DNA from: Trueperaceae bacterium | GTDB taxonomy: Bacteria > Deinococcota > Deinococci > Deinococcales > Trueperaceae | Length of the DNA stretch: 64,000 nucleotides | Direction of reading: 5' to 3' | NCBI GenBank assembly: GCA_020431825.1 | Contig: JAGQHN010000009.1 | Coordinates: 1-64,000, forward strand | In this document: positions 8,872 to 17,131 of the stretch, piece by piece | Layout of the letters: each line of letters opens with the position of its first letter | Position numbering within the stretch: position 1 is the first letter of the stretch | Translations under genes and position numbers: made by a program | Notes under the pieces: model-generated | The model's database searches: none | Told to the model about the DNA's origin: nothing | The model's input: the letters and a program-made list of their open reading frames with translations, nothing else

Positions 8872-9648
8872 GGACTCGAGCCTGACTGCCACAGGTTGGG
8901 TCAAAACCTCAAGCTGGTTTTTGCCCTGAGATTTGGCTCTAGCCAGTGCCCGTTCTGCCTGTTCGCTGAGATTTTCCAGGTTGTAGCTGCCCTCTTGTGT
9001 CAGACTAATACCGCCACTTAGCGTTACTGAGATGTCCTGACGCTCGAGCCTTAAGGGTTTTTGACCAACCGTTTCTTGCAGCCGTGTGACCACTTCTCTG
9101 GCTTGCTCGAGCTCGGTATGGGGCATCAGCAGGACAAAACTTTCTTCGCCGTAGCGGGCCAGGGTATCGGTTTCCCTGAGACTTGTTTTTAGCAGGCCAG
9201 CGCAGCTGCGAAAGGCATGATCAGCCAGTAGGCGGTTGTAGTTTTGTTTGAGTTCATCAAAATGATCTATGCCCAGAATCACCAGGCTAACGGTGTAGCT
9301 ATGCCTGGAGGCAAGCAGCAATTCTTTTTGAGCAGTTTCTAAAAAAGTACGTCTGGAGAGTAGGCCAGTTAAGTCATCATGCCTGCTGGCTTCTTTGAGT
9401 TCTTCCTGCATGCTTTCAATAAGCGTGCCGCGCTGCGCATGCTGCCAGCTAATAAGCGGCGTAATTACAGCAGGTAGGCTCAGTGCCAGAATAAGCAACT
9501 CGAGCCTGCTCAATTCAGTTATGTCAAACAAATAAAGACTGAGGGCGCTCAGTAAAAAGGAAATAGCGATAGCGGTCAGTGTGCCCCGTAAGAGTGGCAT
9601 AAAGAAGCGATGTTTTATCAGCGTCTTGGGTTTGAATGAGACAGCCAC
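8860..9648 (-). CDS. Membrane GGDEF-domain protein with degenerate active site and intact I-site
   Basis: A 262-aa protein with two predicted membrane helices (about 18-41 and 48-67), a short linker and a GGDEF domain (about 90-250; DDLTGLLSRR at 91-100). The signature reads GEESF (167-171) instead of GGDEF/GGEEF, so the second Gly and the catalytic Glu are changed. The first metal-binding Asp of D-x-D-x-F is Gly126. In contrast RETD (158-161) sits exactly five residues before the signature, as in the inhibitory I-site that binds c-di-GMP. I infer a c-di-GMP receptor rather than a cyclase. The 9648 start is GTG without a clear Shine-Dalgarno; ATG at 9600 is an alternative that keeps both helices. 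Confidence 0.8.
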   Translation of the reverse strand: MAVSFKPKTLIKHRFFMPLLRGTLTAIAISFLLSALSLYLFDITELSRLELLILALSLPAVITPLISWQHAQRGTLIESMQEELKEASRHDDLTGLLSRRTFLETAQKELLLASRHSYTVSLVILGIDHFDELKQNYNRLLADHAFRSCAGLLKTSLRETDTLARYGEESFVLLMPHTELEQAREVVTRLQETVGQKPLRLERQDISVTLSGGISLTQEGSYNLENLSEQAERALARAKSQGKNQLEVLTQPVAVRLESSSN

Positions 9649-9692
9649 CTATTCAGGATGGCATAATTCACCCTGCAAGGTAGAGAAAAATG

Positions 9693-10340
9693 TTATTCGA
9701 GCTTTAGCCAGCTGCCCTGCCAGTCAAAGTACTCGAGGCCAGAAAAGCGCTTTTTGTAATCATAGTAAGACGCCTCGTGATACGCATAACCAGGGTAATA
9801 AAGCTGCATGCCCTTTGCTTTGGCCCAGTAGATGGATTGCAGAATCATAAAAATGCCGGGGCTACGGTGGCTTTCAGCCAGGTCAAAACACTGAAAGACG
9901 CTCGAGCAAGCTGCGCTGCCTAGATCCAGATAACTTATGCCAATCAGTTTATCGGCCTTATAAAGACAAACGCTCAAGCACTCACAGGGAACCGTAGCAG
10001 GTTGCCGTGAGACAAAGACATAAATCGACTCGGGAATATTCGTGGTAAAGCGCGCCCTATGATTGTCAAAAAGCTGATGCACTTCATGATTGACAAAGGC
10101 CGGGACAATACTGACCCTAAGGTCTTCATTCTTTTTCAAAATGCGCTTATGAATGCGACTTTCCTTAAAGGCATCAAGCTGCATGCGCAAGGGCATAACG
10201 TGTTTTTGTGGCAGTTCTTGAAGAATGCTGTAGCGGTAAAAATAGCTGCCAAAGTGCCGCCAGCCCTCATTCCAGAGGTAGTCCATGGCTTCAGGCGCCA
10301 CCTGAAAATGATAAAAGTAGTCGTTGATAAAGCTAATCAT
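9693..10340 (-). CDS. Arginyl/leucyl-tRNA-protein transferase-like (ATE/Bpt family)
   Basis: A 215-aa protein resembling the ATE family, which moves an amino acid from charged tRNA to the N-terminus of target proteins in the N-degron pathway. Matching features are AMDYLWNEGWRHFGSYFYRY near residues 18-37, MQLDAFKES, and the GNAT-like C-terminal stretch YYPGYAYHEASYYDYKKRF followed by YFDW..SW. The family's N-terminal Cys-containing segment, which binds Zn, heme or Fe-S in other members, is missing: the protein begins directly at the F..HFQVAPEAM region. Its start overlaps the trmK stop by 8 bp, so they form one transcription unit. It could use a different donor or target than canonical Bpt. 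Confidence 0.65.
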   Translation of the reverse strand: MISFINDYFYHFQVAPEAMDYLWNEGWRHFGSYFYRYSILQELPQKHVMPLRMQLDAFKESRIHKRILKKNEDLRVSIVPAFVNHEVHQLFDNHRARFTTNIPESIYVFVSRQPATVPCECLSVCLYKADKLIGISYLDLGSAACSSVFQCFDLAESHRSPGIFMILQSIYWAKAKGMQLYYPGYAYHEASYYDYKKRFSGLEYFDWQGSWLKLE

Positions 10341-10992
10341 AATAGTCCAGTGCTCGCCTGATTAAGTCTAGCCGATTTACCGCCCAGGGTTTGCTAAGCC
10401 GCCTGCCATAATAGAGCGCCTGCTTTTCCAGCTCTGCCCGTAAAAGTTCATTTTTTTGTTTCAGTAAGAGAGGGCCAAAGTGTAACGCCAGGTCAGGCTC
10501 GAGCCCCTCATAGGCTGCCTCTTGCCCCGGTTCAAAGCGTAAAATGATGTAAGGCCAAAAGCCGCTGACCATCGTTTCATTTGTCAGTTTGTAGCCATGT
10601 TCTAAGGCCCAGGTACGCAGTATTTCGGGTCTGTCATTGGCCTGTAAAACCAGGATACTGGGAAGTTTTTCTGGCGTCAGAATCTTCAGAATGGTGGCTG
10701 CGCCCATGCCAGAAATACTCAAACTTTCAAATTCACCCTGTTTAACGGCTTTTAAGCCGTCACCCAAGCGCACGTCGGCAGGGTAGCCTTTTAGAGCGGC
10801 TTGCGCCCTTGCAAAAGGTTCCTGGTACTTTTCAACTACGATGACTTTTTTAGCTCGAGCTGTCTCAAGGAGATAACGCGGCAACTTGGCATGATCACTG
10901 CCAATATCAAGATGGGTGTCTGTCCTTATCTCCTGGGCAACGGCAAGTAGCCTGGCAGAAAGCTTGGTGTTAAGACCAGTGTTGCAACTCAA
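10333..10992 (-). CDS. trmK: tRNA (adenine(22)-N1)-methyltransferase TrmK
   Basis: An S-adenosylmethionine-dependent enzyme that makes m1A22 in tRNA. Family blocks seen are LSARLLAVAQEI, the SAM site DIGSDHAKLPRYL, VVEKYQEPF, RLGDGLKAV and ISGMGAATILKIL, then LQANDR and ISG/WPYIILRF. I propose the TTG at 10992-10990 as start: it begins just before the conserved LSARLL segment and has GAAGG 8 nt upstream. The reading frame stays open to 11049, but that extension lies inside the VOC gene and resembles nothing in the family. With the TTG start the protein is 219 aa and overlaps the VOC gene by 23 bp. Confidence 0.85.
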   Translation of the reverse strand: MSCNTGLNTKLSARLLAVAQEIRTDTHLDIGSDHAKLPRYLLETARAKKVIVVEKYQEPFARAQAALKGYPADVRLGDGLKAVKQGEFESLSISGMGAATILKILTPEKLPSILVLQANDRPEILRTWALEHGYKLTNETMVSGFWPYIILRFEPGQEAAYEGLEPDLALHFGPLLLKQKNELLRAELEKQALYYGRRLSKPWAVNRLDLIRRALDYYD

Positions 10993-11419
10993 GAATATTG
11001 CCTTCGGGGTCGGCGGCGTAAAGAAAACGAATGCTGCCTGCGCCCTCAATGTTTCTAGTCACCACCTGCCCCAGCGCCCTGCCACCTGCTTCTATAACGG
11101 CCTCGAGGCAGGCATCAACATCATCCACTTCAAAAGCCAGATGCCCAATCCCCTCCCGGTTCGGGGCGCTTTCGGGTTTCTCAAGCGCTTCCTTGTACGA
11201 GAAAATTTCCAGCGTTGGCCCGTTTTGCCCGTGACCTGGTAGGCGCAAGTGAACACCCTGCAAGGCTGCGCCGCTGACGCCAGTGGCTTTTTCCAGCCAT
11301 TCTCCTGACTGATTTCTTTCAGGGGGTACAAACTCGCAGTTAAAAATCCGGGTGTAAAAGTGGGCCAGTTTGCGCCAGTCTTTGGCAATGATATTGGTAT
11401 GAGCGTAGCGGACGTTCAT
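10970..11419 (-). CDS. VOC family (glyoxalase/bleomycin-resistance-fold) protein
   Basis: A 149-aa protein with two beta-alpha-beta-beta-beta modules of the vicinal oxygen chelate fold: NVRYAHTNIIAKDWRKLAHFYTRIF at the N-terminus and GIGHLAFEVDDVDACLEAVIEAGG plus AADPEGNILELQ at the C-terminus. Possible metal ligands are His7, His93 and the Glu in ILELQ. The family includes dioxygenases, glyoxalases and resistance proteins, so the reaction cannot be assigned. It overlaps the DinB gene by 4 bp (ATGA) and trmK downstream, so the four genes from DinB to the ATE-like gene form an operon. Confidence 0.85.
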   Translation of the reverse strand: MNVRYAHTNIIAKDWRKLAHFYTRIFNCEFVPPERNQSGEWLEKATGVSGAALQGVHLRLPGHGQNGPTLEIFSYKEALEKPESAPNREGIGHLAFEVDDVDACLEAVIEAGGRALGQVVTRNIEGAGSIRFLYAADPEGNILELQHWS

Positions 11420-11859
11420 ACGAGCGCTTTTCTAATTTGCTTGAGATGATTGTCGTTATGCCAGACAACTTTGTCAAACTCATCTTTTAGCGTGTGGAGC
11501 CCGGTTTCACTATGCACAAATTCCAGGTGCCCCTGTGACGCATAATGCAACTCTGCCTGCAACATAATCATGCGTCTGACACTCACATAGACGTCTTTGC
11601 TCGCCTCAAGCGGAAGGCTTAAATAGCTAAGGTTGGTTGCCCATAAATCTTGATTGAAGCTCCAGATAACCGTTTTGGGTTCGCTTATGATCCTGCGAAT
11701 GCGGTCATAAAGTACGGTTTCAGCATCTGTCAGATGATGCAATATCTCACGAATGGTCCATTTGCCAGGAGCATAGGTTTTGTCTAGATCTTCGTCAGGC
11801 AGATCAAAATAAGGGACGGTTTCATTTTTGCTGCGCTCGAGCTCTTCAAGGATAGGCAT
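11416..11859 (-). CDS. DinB-like / YfiT-type metal-dependent protein
   Basis: A 147-aa four-helix-bundle protein of the DinB/YfiT superfamily. GKWTIREILHHLTDAE (about 32-47) and the C-terminal VVWHNDNHLKQIRKA hold the His residues that bind a divalent metal in the family. Members are thiol-S-transferases or uncharacterised hydrolases. It is first in a tightly packed operon (DinB, VOC, trmK, ATE-like). No Shine-Dalgarno is visible. TAGGAT lies exactly 6 nt before the ATG on the minus strand, the best example here of a leaderless-type promoter. Confidence 0.8.
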   Translation of the reverse strand: MPILEELERSKNETVPYFDLPDEDLDKTYAPGKWTIREILHHLTDAETVLYDRIRRIISEPKTVIWSFNQDLWATNLSYLSLPLEASKDVYVSVRRMIMLQAELHYASQGHLEFVHSETGLHTLKDEFDKVVWHNDNHLKQIRKALV

Positions 11860-11865
11860 CTTCTT

Positions 11866-11871
11866 ATCCTA
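11866..11871 (-). promoter_or_regulatory. Candidate leaderless -10 box (TAGGAT) for the DinB operon
   Basis: On the minus strand TAGGAT, then AAGAAG, then ATG at 11859. Same geometry as the boxes before 3255, 4678 and 17132. Confidence 0.4.
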
Positions 11872-11912
11872 ACGCGAATTAAGCCATGGGTGATAAAGCA
11901 GGCTTCACTTGT

Positions 11913-13754
11913 TCAAGAGGGGCCAGATAAACGCCAGTAACCTTTGACACTCGTTGCCGGAATGTCCGGGCCAACCGGGCCAAGATTCCAGAAGTGATCA
12001 TTGTAATTATTGACATTATCGTTGCCAAAAACACCCATAATGGCGTAGATCTCCGCTGGTGTTTGTACCTCAGTGGCAGCGCTGGCCCAGGCTTGCCGCA
12101 AGCTTAAGCCTCTGCTAAAGATGGCTTCGCCAAAGACTTGACCCTCACGATTATTGTCATACGTGGTATTAGCATAGGCCAGCATGAGGTGCAGACCGTT
12201 AAAGGCGCGGCCCCACTGTAACCACCAGCTAATCCCGGCTTCTTTTTCCTGCAGGGGACCACAGGCAGCTATAGCCAGCCACTCGAGGTCATTTTCTCCC
12301 CAGCTGGCCTGATCTGAAGTGAAACTACGCCTGTCTTGCAGAGTTTCAAAGAAAAACCCCAGACCGTAGGCATGACCGGTATAGAAAACGAAATCGGTGC
12401 TGTCGACGCCTGAGGCATCGGTTTCGCGAGCAAAGTCCCTTTGAAAGGCCGAGGTCTCGCCCCAGTTAAAAGCAATATCAACGCCTGCCTGCTTGACCTG
12501 CTTTAAAAAGCCCTCAGTGTTGGAAGCGGCATAAGGCAGACCCTGACTAAGACCAATCCACTCAGCACCGACACTGGTTTTAGCGATTTGTTGTGTAGCT
12601 ACTAAGGCAGGCGGGCTAATGGCAAGCGTCTGGCTGGCCCAGCTGCTTATGCCGTTGGCATCTGTGACCAGAACCGTTAGGGTTTCCTCAGTTACATTTT
12701 CTCGCCCGCTTACGCCATAACTCAGGCTCGAGGCATTCCCAACAGTTAAAGGGGTAGTAGAAGATGACCAGGCATAACTGTAAGGTGCTTTTCCGCCGGA
12801 AACCTGGCTTGTTGCCTTAATGGTATTACCTGAAGATACCGACATAGTCAGGCTGACCTGCGGAGCGTCTTCTAGGGCAGGAATAAGCAGGTTGCGCACT
12901 TCAAAGCTTTTACCCTCGAGGTTGAAACTGCCTTTAAACAGATAATGAGGTGCGATTTGTTGCACGGCCATATCTAAAGGTGGTGCGTAGTAAACCATTT
13001 CTGACTGAAGACACAGTGTGCCGAGTTGCACGCGGGAGCTGGCACAGTTGTTTTGTAAAGAAATCATGTCCTCGTTGACATCAAAATATTTGGCGGCAGC
13101 TCTTAGCTTTGCCTGGCTGGTTGACAAAAGAGCCGCCCTTTGACCCTCCGCCAGTACGCGAAAAGCATAATTCAGCTGGGTAACAACCCCATCGCCATCA
13201 AAAACAATTTTGACATCGGCGCCGGGGCCTTTCAGGGTATAGCCGTTGGGCGTTACGGCTTCAAAATCTATTTGCGTGTCCAGAAACGTATCGGTAATGA
13301 CGGCTCCGGCTTTATCAACAGCTTCAAAGCGAGAGTGACCTATGTTTGCGGTGCCGCCCTGAACCTTTAGGCCTGCAGCCTCAAGAGCTGCTTCAGCCCG
13401 GCTTAGCGCATCTGCATCACTTAAAATCTTGATATTCTTTATTGCTTCAAAGTCAAAGCCTTCACGAATGGTGCGGTTATTATCTTCATCACTTTCTCCT
13501 ATGCCAAGAGGGCGCATGGTCAGAGCCTGAAAACGCTCGCGGTTCAAATAACGAATGCTGCCATCACTGGCAATAATGGATTCGTCTATTCCGAGAGCGT
13601 CAGCCAGCAGCTTTGCCCTATCAGGATTCACCGGATTCTCAAGCACATAGAAAACGGGCAAATAATTAAAATCAAAAATCAGAATGGGATTATTGACACA
13701 GGAACTTAGTCCAAGAATACAGCTTAGTGCCAGGGCAAGACCCAGCTGCCTCAT
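11913..13754 (-). CDS. Lipoprotein with DUF6345-like C-terminal domain
   Basis: A 613-aa secreted lipoprotein; the lipobox LSSC puts the lipidated Cys at residue 19. Residues about 40-290 form an N-terminal region without a family I can name. About 300-390 is an Ig/PKD-like beta domain (KAPYSYAWSSS...LTVLVTDANG). The C-terminal 220 residues resemble DUF6345, with NWGETSAFQRDF, DFVFYTGHAYG, DLEWLAIAACGPL, and WGRAFNGLHLMLAYA. The pattern of a conserved His in a GH motif and a Cys in ACG recalls caspase/gingipain-like folds, but catalysis is not established. It is followed by two more lipoproteins on the same strand, probably a shared surface role. Confidence 0.65.
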   Translation of the reverse strand: MRQLGLALALSCILGLSSCVNNPILIFDFNYLPVFYVLENPVNPDRAKLLADALGIDESIIASDGSIRYLNRERFQALTMRPLGIGESDEDNNRTIREGFDFEAIKNIKILSDADALSRAEAALEAAGLKVQGGTANIGHSRFEAVDKAGAVITDTFLDTQIDFEAVTPNGYTLKGPGADVKIVFDGDGVVTQLNYAFRVLAEGQRAALLSTSQAKLRAAAKYFDVNEDMISLQNNCASSRVQLGTLCLQSEMVYYAPPLDMAVQQIAPHYLFKGSFNLEGKSFEVRNLLIPALEDAPQVSLTMSVSSGNTIKATSQVSGGKAPYSYAWSSSTTPLTVGNASSLSYGVSGRENVTEETLTVLVTDANGISSWASQTLAISPPALVATQQIAKTSVGAEWIGLSQGLPYAASNTEGFLKQVKQAGVDIAFNWGETSAFQRDFARETDASGVDSTDFVFYTGHAYGLGFFFETLQDRRSFTSDQASWGENDLEWLAIAACGPLQEKEAGISWWLQWGRAFNGLHLMLAYANTTYDNNREGQVFGEAIFSRGLSLRQAWASAATEVQTPAEIYAIMGVFGNDNVNNYNDHFWNLGPVGPDIPATSVKGYWRLSGPS

Positions 13755-13796
13755 AGTATGACCTCCAGAGAATGCATGAATACAGCTAGCCTCGAG

Positions 13797-14417
13797 CTAA
13801 AAAGTAACGGTGGCTTCTGAGGTCCCAAAGGTCAGGGTCAGGATGCTGCCCGGTGCCAGATCAGGAACGCTGGTTGCCTGAACGGATACCCGAATTTCGG
13901 CGGTATTGTTACCACCCGAGGTGATGATTTTTTGCAGAGCGGCAACGTCTGCTTCTTTTAAAGCAATGCCTATAAAGGCGTCCTCTGTTACGGTCATAAA
14001 TTTCTTGAGATTGCTTTTGTCTTGCTCGAGCTCGAGTAGCTTATTTAGCCTGAAGCTGGGCAGCGTATAGCTTTGCACTTCGTCACGCAGCGTCACATCA
14101 ATCTTTATATCTGTAATGCTTATATTGCAGGGGATTAAACTGCTGGCTGTTTCAAGTAGGGTTTCAGCGTCAAAGCCCAATTTAAAGAGACTTTGACTCA
14201 GATTAAGGGCAATAGGTGAAGAGCTGGTATCCAGATCGGCAAATTGACTTGTCAGGCTACCACTACCCAGCGCGGTGGTTTGCAACTCACCTCCGCCAAT
14301 TTCAACCTGTACCTGTTGCCCCAAAATGCCAATGGGGTCAGCCAGGGTTTGTGGCGGGATGACTGAACTGCAAGCTACCAAGCCAAAAATCAGAGAGGCA
14401 AAAAGAATAAGTTTCAT
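13797..14417 (-). CDS. Hypothetical lipoprotein
   Basis: A 206-aa protein starting at the ATG at 14417, chosen because AAGGA lies 4 nt upstream and the next 17 residues form a lipoprotein signal ending in LVAC. An in-frame start 24 bp further upstream would lie in a palindrome and disrupt the signal. The mature part is Ser/Thr-rich and predicted beta-rich, without recognisable domain; two Cys are present (the lipid Cys and one near residue 104). It lies between two larger lipoprotein genes on the same strand. Confidence 0.7.
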   Translation of the reverse strand: MKLILFASLIFGLVACSSVIPPQTLADPIGILGQQVQVEIGGGELQTTALGSGSLTSQFADLDTSSSPIALNLSQSLFKLGFDAETLLETASSLIPCNISITDIKIDVTLRDEVQSYTLPSFRLNKLLELEQDKSNLKKFMTVTEDAFIGIALKEADVAALQKIITSGGNNTAEIRVSVQATSVPDLAPGSILTLTFGTSEATVTF

Positions 14418-14433
14418 AGGGTCCTTAAGAGAG

Positions 14434-14459
14434 CAGGGCAAGGCTCGAGCCTTGCCCTG
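14434..14459. promoter_or_regulatory. Perfect 26-bp palindrome between two lipoprotein genes
   Basis: CAGGGCAAGGCTC followed by its exact reverse complement, centred on CTCGAG. It lies 8 bp after the stop of the upstream CAP-domain gene and 16 bp before the next ATG. No T-run follows on either strand, so an mRNA-stabilising or attenuating hairpin, or a protein-binding site, is more likely than a strong terminator. Confidence 0.5.
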
Positions 14460-14466
14460 AAAAGTA

Positions 14467-16716
14467 TTAGGGAGCGGGTAGTCGGAAAACTTTCAAAGTG
14501 CCACCATCGGAAGCTGTCCACATAACATCGCCATTGCTCATGGTAACCATGCTGTCTCTGCTGTTTAATAAGACGCCCGCTGCCAATTCGGTTTCAGCTA
14601 CGATGGTGTCTCCTTGCGGATTTACTACCATGGCAAAGAACTTGCCAGCAGTTGTCTCCCAGGCCACCAGAATATTGGCACCGTAGCGACTTGAGCGTAT
14701 ATATTTAATGTCTGTACCCTCTTTGAGCTTGGTGCGCGTAGCGGTACCTTCTTTGTCAAAGTTTAATATGCCTATTTCATTAAGCTTACCTGGGAATACA
14801 TTGTTTTGGATCAGGTAGCTGAGGACGAATTTCCCTCCTCCTACATTACTAAGGCCACCGATGTGACCTGAGCTAACGCCCTGTCCAAGAGCAGGTACTT
14901 CAGTGATGGTGGTACCATCTACGACAAACTTATTCTTGCCAAAGAGATCAACCTGTCTGACCTCAGCCCCTTGATTGTCAAAAACATGTAGTCGGAAATC
15001 TTTTGGAAATGAATCTCCCACAGTTATATTGAGGATATTGGTGCCGTCATAAAGGGCCAGAATATCCAGACTATGTGAGGTTCCCCAGGCTTTGACAAGA
15101 CTTGGTGAGGTGCCGTCACTATCCAGCATAAGCATGGACATACCTGTATGTACGTCAGGAGCAGCTGGCGTGCCAAAGTTGTTATTGTGATCAAAAGAAA
15201 CGAACCATTTATCTGCAACCGGCAAGATAGCAACTCTGCGGTAGTCTAAAGGATTAAGCATGGCAGTATTGCCAAAATACTTAAACTCACTTTCCTGACC
15301 TGGGGGTACCCAAACGCCTGGCTTACCATTATCTACTACCAGCGTTTCACCGCCACCTATAACTTTAAAAGCCATTTGATCTTTTCCTGTTTTAATGAGA
15401 TAGGCAATCTTAGTACCATCCGTACTAACGGTACCGGCATTTCCTGTACCCAAATCCTGGTCGGTACCCACTGGATTTCCAGCTGCATCAAGGCTTGTTA
15501 GCATGAGTTTATTGTCTGTTTGCCTGGTCCAGAGAATATAGCCACCGCCATTAGGATTGGCAGCTAAAGGCGCCATGGGTCGTTCGCTAAGAGGTAAGAA
15601 ACTTGGACCATTCACAATTGGCAAAGTAACAACAGCTCGCTGTAGGTCCTTGACTTCAATAGTAAACGCATTTGGTGTAGGTGCTGCATTTATGGTAATG
15701 GTTGCTGAGGCAGTTAGAGCACCTGCTGTGGCAGTTAGGTTTGCTGTACCTGCGTCTCCTGTAGCTGGTGGCGTGTAATTGGTAGTTGTACCAGTAGCAG
15801 CAGAAAGAGTTCCGGCACCTGTCAAGGCCCAATTAATGGGGTCAGTTGCATTTTGCAGGTTGGCAGTAAAGGCAACAGCTGCTCCCCCTATAGTAACGGT
15901 AGCCGTGTTTGGTGTGACCGTTAAGCTCGGGGTAGGTGCTTGTGCTGCATTAATGGTAATGCTTGCGCTGGCTGTTAAGGCCCCTGCTGTGGCAGTAAGT
16001 GTGGCAGTTCCTGCGTCACCTGTGCCTGGCGGTGTGTAACTGGTTGTTGCTCCGGTGCTAGCTGAAAGTGTGCCAGGTCCAGTAAGTGTCCAATTAATCG
16101 TATCAGTAGCATCTGCAAGGGTGGCATTAAAGGTGACAGCTGCTCCCCCGACGGTGACAGTGGTTGTGGTGGGGTTTACCGTGAGAGTAGGAGTTGGCGC
16201 AGGACCTGTTCCTTTAGGGGTTGCAAGGATCATGGTCCAGAAAGAATTGGCGGCAGTGCGTTCTAAACCAACCCCCAAATTTGTAACCGTTGGATTCATG
16301 ATGTTGGCGCAGGCCTCGGCGTCAGCGAGCCAGGCATTAAAGGCGTCTTCTGGTACGGCTGGTAATGCAGTACGTTTGCGATTTTCTAAGGCGCTGTCAG
16401 CTTCAAAGCCTCGAGCCTGTAGTCGTTCCAGCGTGCCTGGAGCCACATGCTCTTCATTATTGGTTTGAGACATGGCGACACTGTGAAACCAGGCCGTGTC
16501 CAAAATGGTTTCTACCCAGGTCACCGGATTTGTTGCAGCAAAGGCCTGGGTACCACAGGTACGGGCTTCTGATCTTGCCGTATTCACCAGGGCCAGCATG
16601 GCAATTTCTTCAGGGTAGGGCTGAAAACGTTTGGCAGCTTCACCTGGACTCGAGTTACAGGATGAAAAAAGTAAAGCCACCAAGATAGCTAAACCAAGAA
16701 TTCTACTTGACTTCAT
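14467..16716 (-). CDS. Lipoprotein with CAP/SCP domain and two Ig-like repeats
   Basis: A 749-aa lipoprotein from the ATG at 16716, preceded by GGGAGG at good distance; the lipobox LFSSC ends the signal. After it comes a CAP (SCP/PR1-like) domain (about 40-170 of the longer frame), with LVNTARSEA, FHSVAMS and EEHVAPGTLERLQARGF supplying the two family His. Two near-identical Ig-like (BIG-type) repeats of about 85 residues follow (TVTVGGAAVTF and TVTIGGAAVAF). The C-terminal 400 residues look like a beta-propeller or beta-rich region with repeated strands (GGYILWTRQTDN, NILVAWETTAG, NGDVMWTASDG). The CAP domain family acts outside the cell in binding or lysis roles. This gene has no CTCGAG from its 3' end up to about 16411. 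Confidence 0.75.
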   Translation of the reverse strand: MKSSRILGLAILVALLFSSCNSSPGEAAKRFQPYPEEIAMLALVNTARSEARTCGTQAFAATNPVTWVETILDTAWFHSVAMSQTNNEEHVAPGTLERLQARGFEADSALENRKRTALPAVPEDAFNAWLADAEACANIMNPTVTNLGVGLERTAANSFWTMILATPKGTGPAPTPTLTVNPTTTTVTVGGAAVTFNATLADATDTINWTLTGPGTLSASTGATTSYTPPGTGDAGTATLTATAGALTASASITINAAQAPTPSLTVTPNTATVTIGGAAVAFTANLQNATDPINWALTGAGTLSAATGTTTNYTPPATGDAGTANLTATAGALTASATITINAAPTPNAFTIEVKDLQRAVVTLPIVNGPSFLPLSERPMAPLAANPNGGGYILWTRQTDNKLMLTSLDAAGNPVGTDQDLGTGNAGTVSTDGTKIAYLIKTGKDQMAFKVIGGGETLVVDNGKPGVWVPPGQESEFKYFGNTAMLNPLDYRRVAILPVADKWFVSFDHNNNFGTPAAPDVHTGMSMLMLDSDGTSPSLVKAWGTSHSLDILALYDGTNILNITVGDSFPKDFRLHVFDNQGAEVRQVDLFGKNKFVVDGTTITEVPALGQGVSSGHIGGLSNVGGGKFVLSYLIQNNVFPGKLNEIGILNFDKEGTATRTKLKEGTDIKYIRSSRYGANILVAWETTAGKFFAMVVNPQGDTIVAETELAAGVLLNSRDSMVTMSNGDVMWTASDGGTLKVFRLPAP
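15682..16194 (-). repeat. Two tandem Ig-like domain repeats inside the CAP lipoprotein
   Basis: Two copies of about 255 bp encode nearly the same 85-residue domain (both end in ITINAA). High protein identity points to recent internal duplication. Confidence 0.75.
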
Positions 16717-17120
16717 TATGCCTCCCAGCAATAGAACAACTAAAGACTCTCATCTCCTCACCTCAAATGACAGGCTTAAACTGTCGCCACATACATTTTC
16801 CTGGCCTCCTTTTCTGTGACTTATAGCTTGAAAACCGGGTTTGCCGGAGTTTTCTGTGGTGTTTGAGTTAGCTGTTTGTAAAGCAGATGATTGGTGGTAG
16901 CGCAAAAAGCGTGGCGACTTAAATCCATCTTTTTTAAAGCTCGCCTTTTCTGCCATGGGTCACGCTTAACTCTTCCCAAGAGCTTACGTAAAGGGTCGTT
17001 ACTGGAGCGTGATTGAATCGTGATTTTACCGTCTGGGACACAGTTTTGTCTAAGTGCTGCAGAGCGCAAAGCGTGCTGACAGTGTAGGCGGTCGATACTT
17101 TCTCTAGTACAGCTAGCTTT
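16717..17120. other. Intergenic region between divergent genes
   Basis: About 400 bp upstream of both the CAP lipoprotein and the DUF72 gene. It must hold their promoters, but apart from the GGGAGG before 16716 I see no clear promoter, hairpin or conserved ORF. Confidence 0.4.
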
Positions 17121-17126
17121 TAGACT
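17121..17126 (+). promoter_or_regulatory. Candidate leaderless -10 box (TAGACT) for DUF72
   Basis: TAGACT followed by GGGGC and ATG at 17132; no AGGAGG-like site. Confidence 0.35.
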
Positions 17127-17131
17127 GGGGC

